From positions 1-57,459 of the forward strand of contig NZ_BMMB01000016.1 of assembly GCF_014645615.1 (NCBI RefSeq): a stretch of DNA of 57,459 bases, given 5' to 3'. Of the stretch, positions 26,600 through 34,287 are shown piece after piece (positions within the stretch are counted from its first letter, which is position 1; each line of letters opens with the position of its first letter). The notes under the pieces were generated by a model. The model ran no database searches. It saw nothing but the letters and a program-made list of their open reading frames with translations, and was not told the DNA's origin. This DNA is from Paenibacillus hunanensis. Lineage in GTDB: Bacteria; Bacillota; Bacilli; Paenibacillales; Paenibacillaceae. The position numbers were made by a program, and so were the translations under genes.

Positions 26600-26613
26600 T
26601 TACAAATTTGTAA
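26600..26613. promoter_or_regulatory. 14-bp perfect palindrome, possible operator
   Basis: TTACAAATTTGTAA, a perfect inverted repeat about 185 bp upstream of the DUF4446 gene. Such sites often bind dimeric repressors. No partner regulator is encoded nearby. Confidence 0.4.
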
Positions 26614-26798
26614 CGGTAATGGAACAAAGTCATTCATCCAAGTATAATTCTATAGGATTCATAATGGATACCATGCTGGATGTGCCAGCAAAATGAACGA
26701 AACGATCATGACGGATGGCGGACAAACACAATACAGGAGCTACGGAAATAGACATAGTTTCCTGATAAGGCAAAGAAACAAGAGGAGAGCGGACAACG

Positions 26799-27305
26799 AT
26801 GGCGGAATTGAACAGTCTGGTTGCAGAGCAACTATTTTTGATTTTGGGTGTGATCGCATTTCTGATCCTGCTGCTACTGATTATTGTAATCGTACAGGGC
26901 GCGAAGCTTCGTAAAATGCGCAAGCGCTATGAACTGATGATGTCAGGCAGTGGAGTAGAGGATCTGGAGTCACTGCTGCTGGATCTGAAGCTGCAAATGG
27001 ATTCGCTCGAAGATGGGGAAAAGCAGAGAACAGCACGCTTTGCAGCGATTGAAGCGAAGCTACGCACCGTACAGGCGTACACAGGCATCAAGCGTTACAA
27101 TGCATTCTCCGAGCATGGTAGTGACCTGAGCTTCTCGGTTGCCCTGTTAAACGATAATATGGACGGATTTGTATTAACCGGTCTGCATAATCGTGAGAGC
27201 TCCTATGTATACGCGAAGCCGATCGCGGCAGGACAATCGACGTACAATCTGTCACCAGAAGAGCAGGAAGCGATTAGCCTGGCGCGCTCCTCAGCCAAAA
27301 GCTGA
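26799..27305 (+). CDS. DUF4446 family membrane-anchored protein
   Basis: A 168-residue protein of the uncharacterised DUF4446 family. One N-terminal membrane segment (about 12-34, a long Leu/Ile/Val run) is followed by a basic stretch (KLRKMRKRYE), a coiled-coil-like segment (about 48-85) and a compact C-terminal domain with RYNAFSEHGSDLSFSVALL and GFVLTGLHNR, both typical of the family. Function unknown. AAGAGGAG upstream supports the start at 26799. A terminator follows, so it is probably a single-gene unit. Confidence 0.85.
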   Translation: MAELNSLVAEQLFLILGVIAFLILLLLIIVIVQGAKLRKMRKRYELMMSGSGVEDLESLLLDLKLQMDSLEDGEKQRTARFAAIEAKLRTVQAYTGIKRYNAFSEHGSDLSFSVALLNDNMDGFVLTGLHNRESSYVYAKPIAAGQSTYNLSPEEQEAISLARSSAKS

Positions 27306-27353
27306 GTATCGATCAAGCCCGGAATATAGCCTCAAGCAGATATCCGCATTATG

Positions 27354-27407
27354 AACCGCCACATGATAGTGCTACCGTAAAACGTGCACTGTGATGGGCG
27401 GTTTTTT
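27354..27407 (+). terminator. DUF4446 gene terminator
   Basis: AACCGCC (27354-27360) pairs with GGCGGTT (27397-27403), with an inner AGTGC/GCACT stem, followed by TTTTTT. Confidence 0.85.
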
Positions 27408-27448
27408 CATGTTTAGCTCCAGCTTCTGGACGAGCTGTGCAAGGACAA

Positions 27449-27478
27449 TTGAACAATGTGGTTGATTTTGCGTACAAT
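27449..27478 (+). promoter_or_regulatory. promoter of the DUF3343-mscS unit
   Basis: TTGAAC (27449-27454), an 18-bp spacer and TACAAT (27473-27478). The predicted start near 27485 lies just before the structured leader. Confidence 0.65.
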
Positions 27479-27501
27479 AGGGATACTATGTTGAGCTGTA
27501 C

Positions 27502-27623
27502 ACTGTCACTTGAAGTGATCGTATTCAAGGCTAGCCGTTTATCCGTATGATGCTACAACAACGCTACAACTACAATAGTTGAACCGTAGCGAGCATGGAT
27601 AAACAGGGCATACACGTGACAGT
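27502..27623 (+). ncRNA. three-way-junction-like leader RNA of the DUF3343-mscS unit (candidate)
   Basis: P1: ACTGTCAC (27502-27509) with GTGACAGT (27616-27623), 8 bp closing the whole element. P2: TTGAA (27510-27514) with TTCAA (27524-27528). P3: a long arm of GTTTATCC (27537-27544) with GGATAAAC (27597-27604), ATGCT (27550-27554) with AGCAT (27592-27596), CGCTA (27562-27566) with TAGCG (27587-27591) and CAACT with AGTTG; the 3' strand of P3 is almost unbroken. It fits no riboswitch class I know by consensus. Seen by eye, not folded by program. Confidence 0.5.
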
Positions 27624-27649
27624 CGATGCTGAGAGGGGTAAAGGTAAAG

Positions 27650-27901
27650 ATGGATAGTAATCTGGTTATGGCATTCGACTCCACTCAACAAGCGTTACGC
27701 GCAGAGATGCTACTGGAATATGCAGATATTGAAAATGATATGTTCCCGACACCTAAGCAGATCACAGCAGGCTGCGCCCTGTCCTTGCAGTTTCCTGAGC
27801 AGGAGCTAGAGCAGGTGCAGCAGATTATCGCGCAGGAGCAGGTTGAGATTAGAGGGATATTTCGTCAGCAGGGTGAGACGTATATTCAGATCGAGTCATA
27901 A
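27650..27901 (+). CDS. DUF3343 protein, putative Se/S carrier
   Basis: An 83-residue protein of the DUF3343 family, annotated in domain databases as a putative selenium/sulfur carrier. It opens with VMAFDSTQQALRAEMLL, then PTPKQITAGCALSLQF with a single Cys42, the expected thiol site, and a C-terminal beta segment. I chose the ATG at 27650 (GAGAGGGG 11 nt upstream); an in-frame ATG at 27626 lacks a ribosome site. mscS follows 42 bp later. A desulfurase-like enzyme lies 1.1 kb upstream, which suggests the pair shuttle sulfur; this is inference. Confidence 0.8.
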   Translation: MDSNLVMAFDSTQQALRAEMLLEYADIENDMFPTPKQITAGCALSLQFPEQELEQVQQIIAQEQVEIRGIFRQQGETYIQIES

Positions 27902-27943
27902 TGGATAACAGGTCAGCACGACAAACAGCAGGGAGGATCATGT

Positions 27944-28957
27944 ATGAGATTGTATGACATAGCCAGTCAGTGGACGACTAATCTACTGAGTAGCGAAGGA
28001 ATAGCGAGTAGTGCATCAGGAGAGATTAATCGGTTTACCGATAGCCTGTGGTCATGGTTAACAGATGTACCGATGTGGACGAATTTTGCGTTTGCCTTGA
28101 TTCGCATCATTATTATTTTTATCCTAACAAGAATTGCGATCAAGCTAATTAATAAGGTGATTGAGCGTTCGTTATCTGGACGGGATAAGAGCCGGATTGC
28201 TACCAATCCCCGTCGATTTGTGACGATCGGAGAGCTGTGCAAAAATGTAGTGTCCAGTGTGTTTAACTTTATTATGATCATGCTCATTTTGAATGAGTTT
28301 GGCTTTAATCTGGGGCCACTGCTGGCAGGGGCCGGCGTTGCAGGTCTGGCCATCAGTTTTGGTGCACAAAGTATCGTGAAGGACATCATTACCGGCTTTT
28401 TCATTATTTTTGAAGATCAATTCGCGGTTGGTGATGTGATTCAGACTGGTACATATAAGGGCACCGTACAGATGGTAGGATTGCGTACGACGCGCCTGGT
28501 GAGCTGGAATGGGGAAGTGAATATTATTCCTAACGGTTCGATTATTAGCGTAACGAACTTCTCGCTTTCCAATTCGCTTGCAGTGGTGGATATTCCGATG
28601 AGTATGGAGCGTTCGCTGGAGGATGCAAGAGGCATGGTAACGCGCGCCACAGAAAGTATGAAAACGGACAAGCTTGAGGTGCTGGATGTACCGGAGGTGC
28701 TCGGTATTCAGACGCTGACAACAGGCGAATATTCATTGCGTATCATTGCAAAATGTCAGCCGAACTCGCGTGCAGATGTAGAGCGTGCGATCCATACTGC
28801 GGTGAAGCAGGAGCTGGATCGTGAAAAAGAGCAGAAGCTAGAAGATGAGCGGAAGGCTGCTGAGCAAGCAGCAGCACAGCAGGCAGCAGACTCCGGTGAG
28901 CATTTACGTACCGAAGCCAATGATAAGCGCGATCCTGATATTTCGAATAATGGATGA
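27944..28957 (+). CDS. Small-conductance mechanosensitive channel (MscS family)
   Basis: A 337-residue membrane channel that opens under hypo-osmotic tension. Membrane segments lie near 47-70 and 100-125; the pore helix GAGVAGLAISFGAQSIVK is followed by the MscS beta domain (FAVGDVIQTGTYKGTV). The C-terminus (about 285-337) is a charged, Ala/Gln-rich extension likely to be helical and disordered at the end. GGGAGG is about 8 nt upstream. It is probably cotranscribed with the DUF3343 gene. Confidence 0.93.
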   Translation: MRLYDIASQWTTNLLSSEGIASSASGEINRFTDSLWSWLTDVPMWTNFAFALIRIIIIFILTRIAIKLINKVIERSLSGRDKSRIATNPRRFVTIGELCKNVVSSVFNFIMIMLILNEFGFNLGPLLAGAGVAGLAISFGAQSIVKDIITGFFIIFEDQFAVGDVIQTGTYKGTVQMVGLRTTRLVSWNGEVNIIPNGSIISVTNFSLSNSLAVVDIPMSMERSLEDARGMVTRATESMKTDKLEVLDVPEVLGIQTLTTGEYSLRIIAKCQPNSRADVERAIHTAVKQELDREKEQKLEDERKAAEQAAAQQAADSGEHLRTEANDKRDPDISNNG

Positions 28958-29042
28958 AGTAGCGATTGATGAATGGCTGGAACAAAAAGCGGTTCGATAG
29001 AAACTTTCATAATTATCGAATACAATAGTAAAATACACGAAG

Positions 29043-29076
29043 CGACCTGCTATGAACGATGAGCAGGTCGTTTTTT
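29043..29076 (+). terminator. mscS terminator
   Basis: CGACCTGCT (29043-29051) pairs with AGCAGGTCG (29062-29070), followed by TTTTTT. Confidence 0.92.
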
Positions 29077-29086
29077 ATGCATAATT

Positions 29087-29669
29087 TTATCCACAGTCAC
29101 CTAAAACGTACAAAATCTGCTAAAATGATTGTGGATAAGAGCATGAACGAGGGCGTCTCATTCATTCACATGGTTATCCACAGGTTGATGACGATGATAT
29201 AATGACACCTATAGCATGCAGATGAGCGGAGGGAGTGAACCGAATGGAGCGCAAGCAATTCGAGCTAGGAGATATCGTACAGATGAAAAAACCGCATCCG
29301 TGCGGTAGTAATGAGATGGAGATTATCCGCATGGGAATGGATATCCGAATCAAGTGCGTGGGCTGTAAACACAGTGTACTCGTGCCACGAGCGAAGTTTG
29401 AGAAGAATATGAAAAAGGTACTTCGTTCTGTGAATGATGCAAGTGAACCTGCATCGACAACAGAGTGATCGCTTCAAAATAAGGGTAGCGTTTGCAAGAA
29501 GAAACGAATCGAAGTGGAACAAGAGAGCGATCGTGTAGGCTTATCCATTGGTCAAAGCGAAAAAAGTCATAAACAGTTTATCCACAGCTTTAATGATGGC
29601 GTTTTTCTATGGATTGCTAACGAATGAACGAGTAAAAAGCGTGTGAAAGAGGTTATCCACTGTGGATAA
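29087..29669. other. DnaA-box cluster flanking the DUF951 gene
   Basis: Five perfect TTATCCACA boxes: plus at 29087-29095, 29174-29182 and 29578-29586; minus at 29130-29138 and 29661-29669. A one-mismatch box TTATCCACT is at 29653-29661, overlapping the last as a palindrome. Three are in the DUF951 promoter region and the rest after the gene. This is about 16 kb from oriC. Confidence 0.85.
29244..29468 (+). CDS. DUF951 family protein (YyzM-like)
   Basis: A 74-residue protein of the small DUF951 family. It has the core FELGDIVQMKKPHPCGSNEM (6-25), then DIRIKCVGC (33-41) and a VLVPR motif. Cys20, Cys38 and Cys41 could bind a metal. Function unknown. The start is the ATG at 29244, 9 nt after GGAGGGA; a GTG at 29235 touches the ribosome site and is unlikely. 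In Bacillus a homologue lies in the same spo0J-rpsF interval. Confidence 0.85.
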   Translation: MERKQFELGDIVQMKKPHPCGSNEMEIIRMGMDIRIKCVGCKHSVLVPRAKFEKNMKKVLRSVNDASEPASTTE

Positions 29670-30079
29670 CCTCTTTTTTATACATCGATATGTTCACGGT
29701 ATGTTGAATTGAAGAATGTATCGAATGGTAGCGCCTGTCGTTAACGATATCAGGATAGGAGATATTTTTGGTGTAGTCGATCATAGTAAAAAACAGCCTA
29801 ATTCCCTTTAAGCCCTTCAATTATCAGAGAAAAGAGTATTATTTGCTTCTACCAGATACAATATGATGCTGCTGATCATCACAGAATACAGAATAACATG
29901 TATTCAAAGTAACAGCAGCGCGCGCTATTCTTTTTCAAAAATGCGTCCCTACAACGTAACATCAAGCATCCAGATTCGTCAATAATCATTCATTGCCAAA
30001 AGACAACATCCCCAAATGGTAATAACGTTTTTGCGCTCGTTATATTCAGGATGAAAAAAGTTACTCCATAATAACAAAA
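29469..30079. other. intergenic region after DUF951
   Basis: About 610 bp between converging genes. It contains two DnaA boxes, the palindromic terminator at 29646-29679, and a weak hairpin ATAACG/CGTTAT near 30022-30047. No gene is supported. Confidence 0.6.
29646..29679 (+). terminator. terminator built from a DnaA-box palindrome
   Basis: AAAGAGGTTATCCAC (29646-29660) and GTGGATAACCTCTTT (29662-29676) form a 15-bp perfect inverted repeat around one base, followed by more T. Each arm contains a DnaA box. It fits termination after DUF951 on plus and could act on the minus strand too. Confidence 0.8.
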
Positions 30080-30901
30080 TTAAACTTCTTGCAAAATCCC
30101 TTTGATCAGATCAACAAACGTTGTTCTTACCTTGGCAGCGACCTCGATTACCTCATCATGACTGAGCGGCTGATCCAGAATACCACAAGCCATATTGGTC
30201 AAACAGGAAATGCCAAGCACCTTCATACCACCGTGCACAGCTACAATCGCTTCTGGTACAGTCGACATACCCACAGCATCTGCACCGAGTGTTCGAATCA
30301 TGCGGATTTCGGCAGGCGTTTCATAAGCAGGGCCTGTCCACCATGCGTACACACCTTGCTGGAGTGAGGTGCCCTGTTTAGCAGCAACGCGCAATGCGAT
30401 TTCGCGCATTTCAGGATGATAGGTTTGGGAAAGGTCAGGGAAGCGAGTACCCAGCTCTGGGTTGTTAGGGCCGATCAGCGGATTATTCATAACCAGATTG
30501 ATATGATCGGTAATGATCATCAGCTCGCCGGGAGCAAAGCTTGTATTGACTGCGCCACAAGCATTCGTAACGATCAGCTTATCCACGCCGAGTGCCTTCA
30601 TAATACGAACAGGGAAGGTAACCTCATCCAGTGTAAAGCCTTCATAGTAATGGAGACGACCTTTCATCGCTACGACGGTCTGACCCATCAGTTGCCCGAT
30701 TACCAGCTCATTCGCATGTCCTACCGCAGCCGATGTAGCAAAATGAGGGATCTCCACATAAGGAATAACGGTAGCCTGCTCGATCTCGTCAGCCAGTCCA
30801 CCAAGGCCAGAGCCCAGAATCAGACCGATCACCGGTGTGATAGCACCTGTACGGCTCAAAATATAGTCTTTTGCTTCCTGAATATGTTGTGATTGATGCA
30901 T
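30080..30901 (-). CDS. pupG: Purine nucleoside phosphorylase (trimeric type)
   Basis: A 273-residue enzyme that splits inosine and guanosine with phosphate for purine salvage. Family motifs are GLILGSGLGGLAD, MKGRLHYYEG, TNACGAVN, a YAWWTGPAYETPAEIRM block and GMSTVPEAIVAVHGG. Similarity is to Bacillus PupG rather than the hexameric DeoD. I set the start at 30901, where AGGGGGA lies 9 nt upstream; an ATG at 30910 directly abuts the ribosome site. The gene runs opposite to the others in this arm and stands alone. Confidence 0.93.
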   Translation of the reverse strand: MHQSQHIQEAKDYILSRTGAITPVIGLILGSGLGGLADEIEQATVIPYVEIPHFATSAAVGHANELVIGQLMGQTVVAMKGRLHYYEGFTLDEVTFPVRIMKALGVDKLIVTNACGAVNTSFAPGELMIITDHINLVMNNPLIGPNNPELGTRFPDLSQTYHPEMREIALRVAAKQGTSLQQGVYAWWTGPAYETPAEIRMIRTLGADAVGMSTVPEAIVAVHGGMKVLGISCLTNMACGILDQPLSHDEVIEVAAKVRTTFVDLIKGILQEV

Positions 30902-31259
30902 AATGAACATTCCCCCTGCTTGAATTTAAATGGATACCTGTATCGATAGTCTCCGGGTCTTATGCGATGATGCCTCTTCAGTGTAAGAGATGCACGATAA
31001 CCTGTAAATAAAGGAGTAGAGCAGCAGAAATGAATCATGCTGCTCGATAAGCCGAGGACGAGTTCTATGCAGATGTAGCGGTAAAAGAGTATCAATTCGA
31101 TAAAGCTAATCTCCATCCTCGATTAGCTAGCACACCCTTCTAATTCAGCCCCCAGGAAAAATGTAAACGTATCTATTGCCAAGCGCGAAATGATGAAGTA
31201 TAATCAGTTTTGTTGTAAATTGATCGCTCTGCTTGTTGCAGAATAGCGATTGGTACTAT
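30902..31259. other. pupG to tRNA-Ser intergenic region
   Basis: A 358-bp divergent region. It holds the tRNA promoter (31176-31204) and a hairpin AGCTAATC (31104-31111) with GATTAGCT (31121-31128). No clear pupG promoter and no PurBox were seen. Confidence 0.55.
31176..31204 (+). promoter_or_regulatory. tRNA-Ser promoter
   Basis: TTGCCA (31176-31181), 17 bp, TATAAT (31199-31204), a strong sigma-A match about 56 bp before the tRNA. Confidence 0.8.
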
Positions 31260-31351
31260 GGAGAGGTACCCAAGCGGTTATAAGGGGACTGACTCGAAAT
31301 CAGTTAGGCGTCTTAGGGCGTGCGAGGGTTCGAATCCCTCTCTCTCCGCCA
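31260..31351 (+). tRNA. tRNA-Ser, anticodon CGA
   Basis: A 92-nt class II tRNA with an encoded CCA. The acceptor stem is GGAGAGG with TCTCTCC (one G-U pair), then discriminator G and CCA. The anticodon stem ACTGA/TCAGT holds the loop CTCGAAA, giving anticodon CGA (reads UCG). A long variable arm and a T-arm GAGGGTTCGAATCCCTC confirm a serine tRNA. Confidence 0.97.
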
Positions 31352-31388
31352 TCCCATTATTGATTTGTTACATATATGATTCGTGACT

Positions 31389-31424
31389 AAGCTCTGTTGC
31401 AGTGTTCTGCGGCGGAGCTTTTTT
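31389..31424 (+). terminator. tRNA-Ser terminator
   Basis: AAGCTC (31389-31394) pairs with GAGCTT (31415-31420), with an inner GCAG/CTGC stem, then TTTTTT. Confidence 0.8.
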
Positions 31425-31544
31425 ATATGTGGCTTCCGATACGGCTTGAAATTCTAGATATATTCCGATGCCGATCCATTTGTTCAAAATCGAAATGTAA
31501 AGTTAAAGCAGCGAAAAAACATAGTAAATATCAATAATAAATTG

Positions 31545-31573
31545 TTGTATGTGGTCGCTATATATGATATGAT
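31545..31573 (+). promoter_or_regulatory. rpsF operon promoter
   Basis: TTGTAT (31545-31550), 17 bp, TATGAT (31568-31573) with an extended TGA before the -10. It lies 77 bp before rpsF. Confidence 0.7.
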
Positions 31574-31602
31574 ATTACAGTTCGAGTTTGTGCTCGTTCC
31601 TT

Positions 31603-31640
31603 GCTCCTGGCATTGATCAGGGGCCTTAGTCCAAGAGGAG
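31603..31640 (+). promoter_or_regulatory. rpsF leader hairpin, possible S6:S18 autoregulatory site
   Basis: GCTCCTG and CAGGGGC pair around an 8-nt loop, enclosed by CTTG/CAAG with an unpaired CCTTAGTC on one side, directly before the rpsF ribosome site. Leaders that bind the S6:S18 complex are known in many bacteria, but I cannot match the conserved CCG bulge with confidence. Confidence 0.35.
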
Positions 31641-31649
31641 GTGAAAACT

Positions 31650-31937
31650 ATGCGCAACTATGAAGTAATGTACATTCTGCGTCCAGAACTGGAACAGGAG
31701 GCTGTTGAAGCGTTGACTGAACGTTTCAAAGGCATCATTACAGCTGATGGCGAAGTAACTGCCCATGATATTCAAGGCAAGCGCCGTCTTGCGTATGAGA
31801 TCAACAAAATTCGTGATGGTATCTTTGTTCTGGTTAACTTTACAGCAACTCCTGCTGTAGTAGCTGAGCTTGAGCGTATCATGAAGATCTCTGATGACGT
31901 TATTCGTTATCTGATTACTGTAGACGTTACGAAGTAA
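31650..31937 (+). CDS. rpsF: 30S ribosomal protein S6
   Basis: A 95-residue ribosomal protein opening MRNYEVMYILRPELEQEA and containing IQGKRRLAYEI, both standard for S6. GAGGAGGTG lies just upstream of the ATG at 31650; an in-frame GTG at 31641 sits inside that ribosome site and is rejected. First gene of rpsF-ssb-rpsR, whose products act on the 30S platform and at replication forks. Confidence 0.97.
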   Translation: MRNYEVMYILRPELEQEAVEALTERFKGIITADGEVTAHDIQGKRRLAYEINKIRDGIFVLVNFTATPAVVAELERIMKISDDVIRYLITVDVTK

Positions 31938-31981
31938 TTGTTAAGTATTGAATTGTAAACTCGTTTGAGGAGGGGATTGGA

Positions 31982-32476
31982 TTGTTAAACCGTGTCATTT
32001 TGATCGGACGGTTGACCAAAGACCCGGAACTTCGCTATACACCTGCAGGTGTGGCTGTGACGCAGTTTACGCTGGCAGTGGATCGTCCTTTTACGAGCCA
32101 GGGTGGAGAGCGCGAAGCGGACTTTATTCCGGTCGTAACATGGAGACAACTGGCAGAAACTTGCGCCAACTACTTACGTAAAGGTCGCTTAACGGCGGTC
32201 GAAGGTCGCATTCAGGTGCGTAACTATGAGAATAATGAAGGTAAACGTGTATACGTGACTGAAGTTATTGCTGATAATGTACGTTTCCTTGAATCGAACC
32301 GCGATGGTGGTAACAGCAATAGTGGAGGCTATCGTGAGGAAGCACCTTACGGCGGCGGTAACAACAATAGTAGTAACCGCAGCAGCAATGGAAACAGCTC
32401 TTCTCGCGACAATCACGATCCATTTTCCGATGACGGTAAACCGATAGATATTTCCGATGATGATTTGCCATTTTAA
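31982..32476 (+). CDS. ssb: Single-stranded DNA-binding protein
   Basis: A 164-residue SSB. The OB fold covers about 1-105 (MLNRVILIGRLTKDPELRYT, then TWRQLAETCANYL). A flexible Gly/Asn/Ser-rich linker covers about 108-145, and the protein-interaction tip is DISDDDLPF. The start is TTG with GAGGAGGGG 6 nt upstream. It lies between rpsF and rpsR as in most Firmicutes. Confidence 0.97.
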   Translation: MLNRVILIGRLTKDPELRYTPAGVAVTQFTLAVDRPFTSQGGEREADFIPVVTWRQLAETCANYLRKGRLTAVEGRIQVRNYENNEGKRVYVTEVIADNVRFLESNRDGGNSNSGGYREEAPYGGGNNNSSNRSSNGNSSSRDNHDPFSDDGKPIDISDDDLPF

Positions 32477-32497
32477 TGTAGGAAAGGAATGAATCAG

Positions 32498-32773
32498 ATG
32501 AGCTTTAATAGACGTGAAAGCGGAGATGGCGAAGGCAGACGTCCAGGTGGACGCCGCGGTCGCAACAAACGCCGTAAAGTATGTTACTTCACTGTAAACA
32601 AAATCACTCACATCGACTATAAAGATACGGACCTGCTTCGTAAATTTATCAGCGAGCGTGGCAAAATCTTGCCGCGTCGTGTGACTGGTACAAGTGCAAA
32701 ATATCAGCGTATGCTGACTACTGCGATTAAACGTTCCCGTCAAATCGCACTGCTGCCATACACTACTGAATAG
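32498..32773 (+). CDS. rpsR: 30S ribosomal protein S18
   Basis: A 91-residue basic ribosomal protein. The core KVCYFTVNKITHIDYKD and LPRRVTGTSAKYQRML are diagnostic. The N-terminal extension is rich in Arg and Gly. The ATG at 32498 is 9 nt after AAAGGA; an ATG at 32489 directly follows the ribosome site and is less likely. A terminator follows. Confidence 0.96.
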   Translation: MSFNRRESGDGEGRRPGGRRGRNKRRKVCYFTVNKITHIDYKDTDLLRKFISERGKILPRRVTGTSAKYQRMLTTAIKRSRQIALLPYTTE

Positions 32774-32808
32774 TATCTGACCTTGCAGCCTGTCTGCAAA
32801 TCAGACCG

Positions 32809-32857
32809 AGCGTACAGCGCCGTATTTCCTCGTGAAATCGGTCGTCTGTACGCTTTT
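32809..32857 (+). terminator. rpsF-ssb-rpsR terminator
   Basis: AGCGTACAG (32809-32817) pairs with CTGTACGCT (32846-32854), followed by a T-run. Confidence 0.88.
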
Positions 32858-33041
32858 TTATATGTATGTACATAGACAATGAAGCACATACGATAGATGG
32901 ATTTCGTAAAATACTTGCAATGAAGCCTGTCATCCTCCACACTGGAGATGGTGGTGTAAAATAATGTAATTTGTGTCATTCCGCGCATCTTACGTTTAAT
33001 GAACTTAAAACATAGGTCTGCCTGAAATGAGGAATGGGACA

Positions 33042-34076
33042 ATGACAAGAAAGCAAAAAATAGGGACTGGTATTGCGACTGCTTGCTTGCTGTTACTAGC
33101 GAGCGTGTGGATATGGTGGAAGCCAATTTCAGCTACGATGTTTGACTGGTTTGTCGCCGATTCACTGGAAACTCAGCTTCAGCAGACGTATCAGCCTGTA
33201 CGTCAGATGGGCGGCGAGCAGGAGGAAACGGAACCGGCAATTGTAATGACAGAACCATTCTCGATTTTGCTCGTCGGAAGTGATCAGCGTGAGAACGAGA
33301 AGGCGCGTTCAGACACGCTTATTTATGCTGTCGTACGTCCGCTGGAGAATCGAATTTTGCTAATTTCGATTCCGCGCGATACGTATACCGAGATTGTCGG
33401 GCGCGATCGGATGGATAAGATCAATCATGCTTACGCCTTTGGCGGGATTAAGATGACAATGGATACGGTCGAGCATTTTTTGGATGAGAAGCTGAATTAT
33501 TATGCTTCGATTAATTTTCACGGATTAGTGGATGCGGTCGATGCTCTGGGTGGTGTGAAGCTGCCGATTGAAAAGGATATTGTGAACCGTGATCCGAATC
33601 ATGAGCAGTTCACGATCAAGGCCAATAAGCCGATATATTCAGGACAGGAAGCGCTTTATTATGTACGCTACCGCGAGGATAGCGATTTTAATCGGACAAA
33701 GCGTCAGCAGATCTTTTTGCAGGCGATGGCTGATCAGGCGTTTCAATTGAAGCAGCTGGATCGTGTACCGGAGCTGCTGAATATTATGGGGGATAATTTT
33801 AAAACCGATATGCGTCCAGAGCTTTTAACGGGCATCCTGAGTCAATTGCTGCGCACAGGTGAGCCGCAGGTTGAAGCGTTCACGATTGCTGGAGATGGTA
33901 AAAAGATCGATGGCGTCTATTATGATATCCCGCATGAGGATGAGCTGAAGGAGGCCAAGCAACTGATCGATGACTGGATGAGTAAGGAAGGGCCGGATGC
34001 GAAGCCGTCTGAGCCGACAAAGGATGCGGCAGAGGGAAGCACCGAAACGGTCACATCGAAGTCCGAAGTTCGATAA
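33042..34076 (+). CDS. LytR-CpsA-Psr (LCP) family cell-wall ligase
   Basis: A 344-residue membrane-anchored LCP protein. One N-terminal membrane segment (about 8-28) is followed by an extracellular LCP domain with LLVGSDQREN, ARSDTLIYAVV, SIPRDTYTEI and RMDKINHAYAFGG, which hold the Asp and Arg residues that bind pyrophosphate. Such enzymes attach teichoic acids or other polymers to peptidoglycan. The C-terminus (about 315-344) is a Lys/Glu/Ser/Thr tail. The ATG at 33042 is 8 nt after GAGGA; an earlier ATG at 33027 lacks a ribosome site. Confidence 0.93.
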   Translation: MTRKQKIGTGIATACLLLLASVWIWWKPISATMFDWFVADSLETQLQQTYQPVRQMGGEQEETEPAIVMTEPFSILLVGSDQRENEKARSDTLIYAVVRPLENRILLISIPRDTYTEIVGRDRMDKINHAYAFGGIKMTMDTVEHFLDEKLNYYASINFHGLVDAVDALGGVKLPIEKDIVNRDPNHEQFTIKANKPIYSGQEALYYVRYREDSDFNRTKRQQIFLQAMADQAFQLKQLDRVPELLNIMGDNFKTDMRPELLTGILSQLLRTGEPQVEAFTIAGDGKKIDGVYYDIPHEDELKEAKQLIDDWMSKEGPDAKPSEPTKDAAEGSTETVTSKSEVR

Positions 34077-34287
34077 CTTGGGCAACTCGCTTTATTGTGA
34101 TCCCTTTATCGCTTAAAATAGAAGAGAAGCATCGTCACCATGCCATACGGTACGATATCAAGCTACTGCGGCGGAATGAGTAAGCTGTTCGATTCTCTGT
34201 TCTGTCGCTACATCGAGTCAATCTTTGCTGCACCAGGCTGCTCTATGGCACCTGAAGGCCGTAATACGACGAGGAGGACATTTTTTC

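Larger units (their letters stand above)
27306..27649. other. intergenic region with terminator, promoter and structured leader
   Basis: A 344-bp gap: terminator of the DUF4446 gene (27354-27407), promoter (27449-27478), then a highly structured stretch (27502-27623) ending shortly before the ribosome site of the DUF3343 gene. Confidence 0.7.

Noticed and set aside
27502..27623. Known c-di-AMP (ydaO) or other named riboswitch
   Set aside because: The conserved bases of ydaO, TPP, SAM, FMN, purine, lysine and fluoride classes that I can recall are not present.
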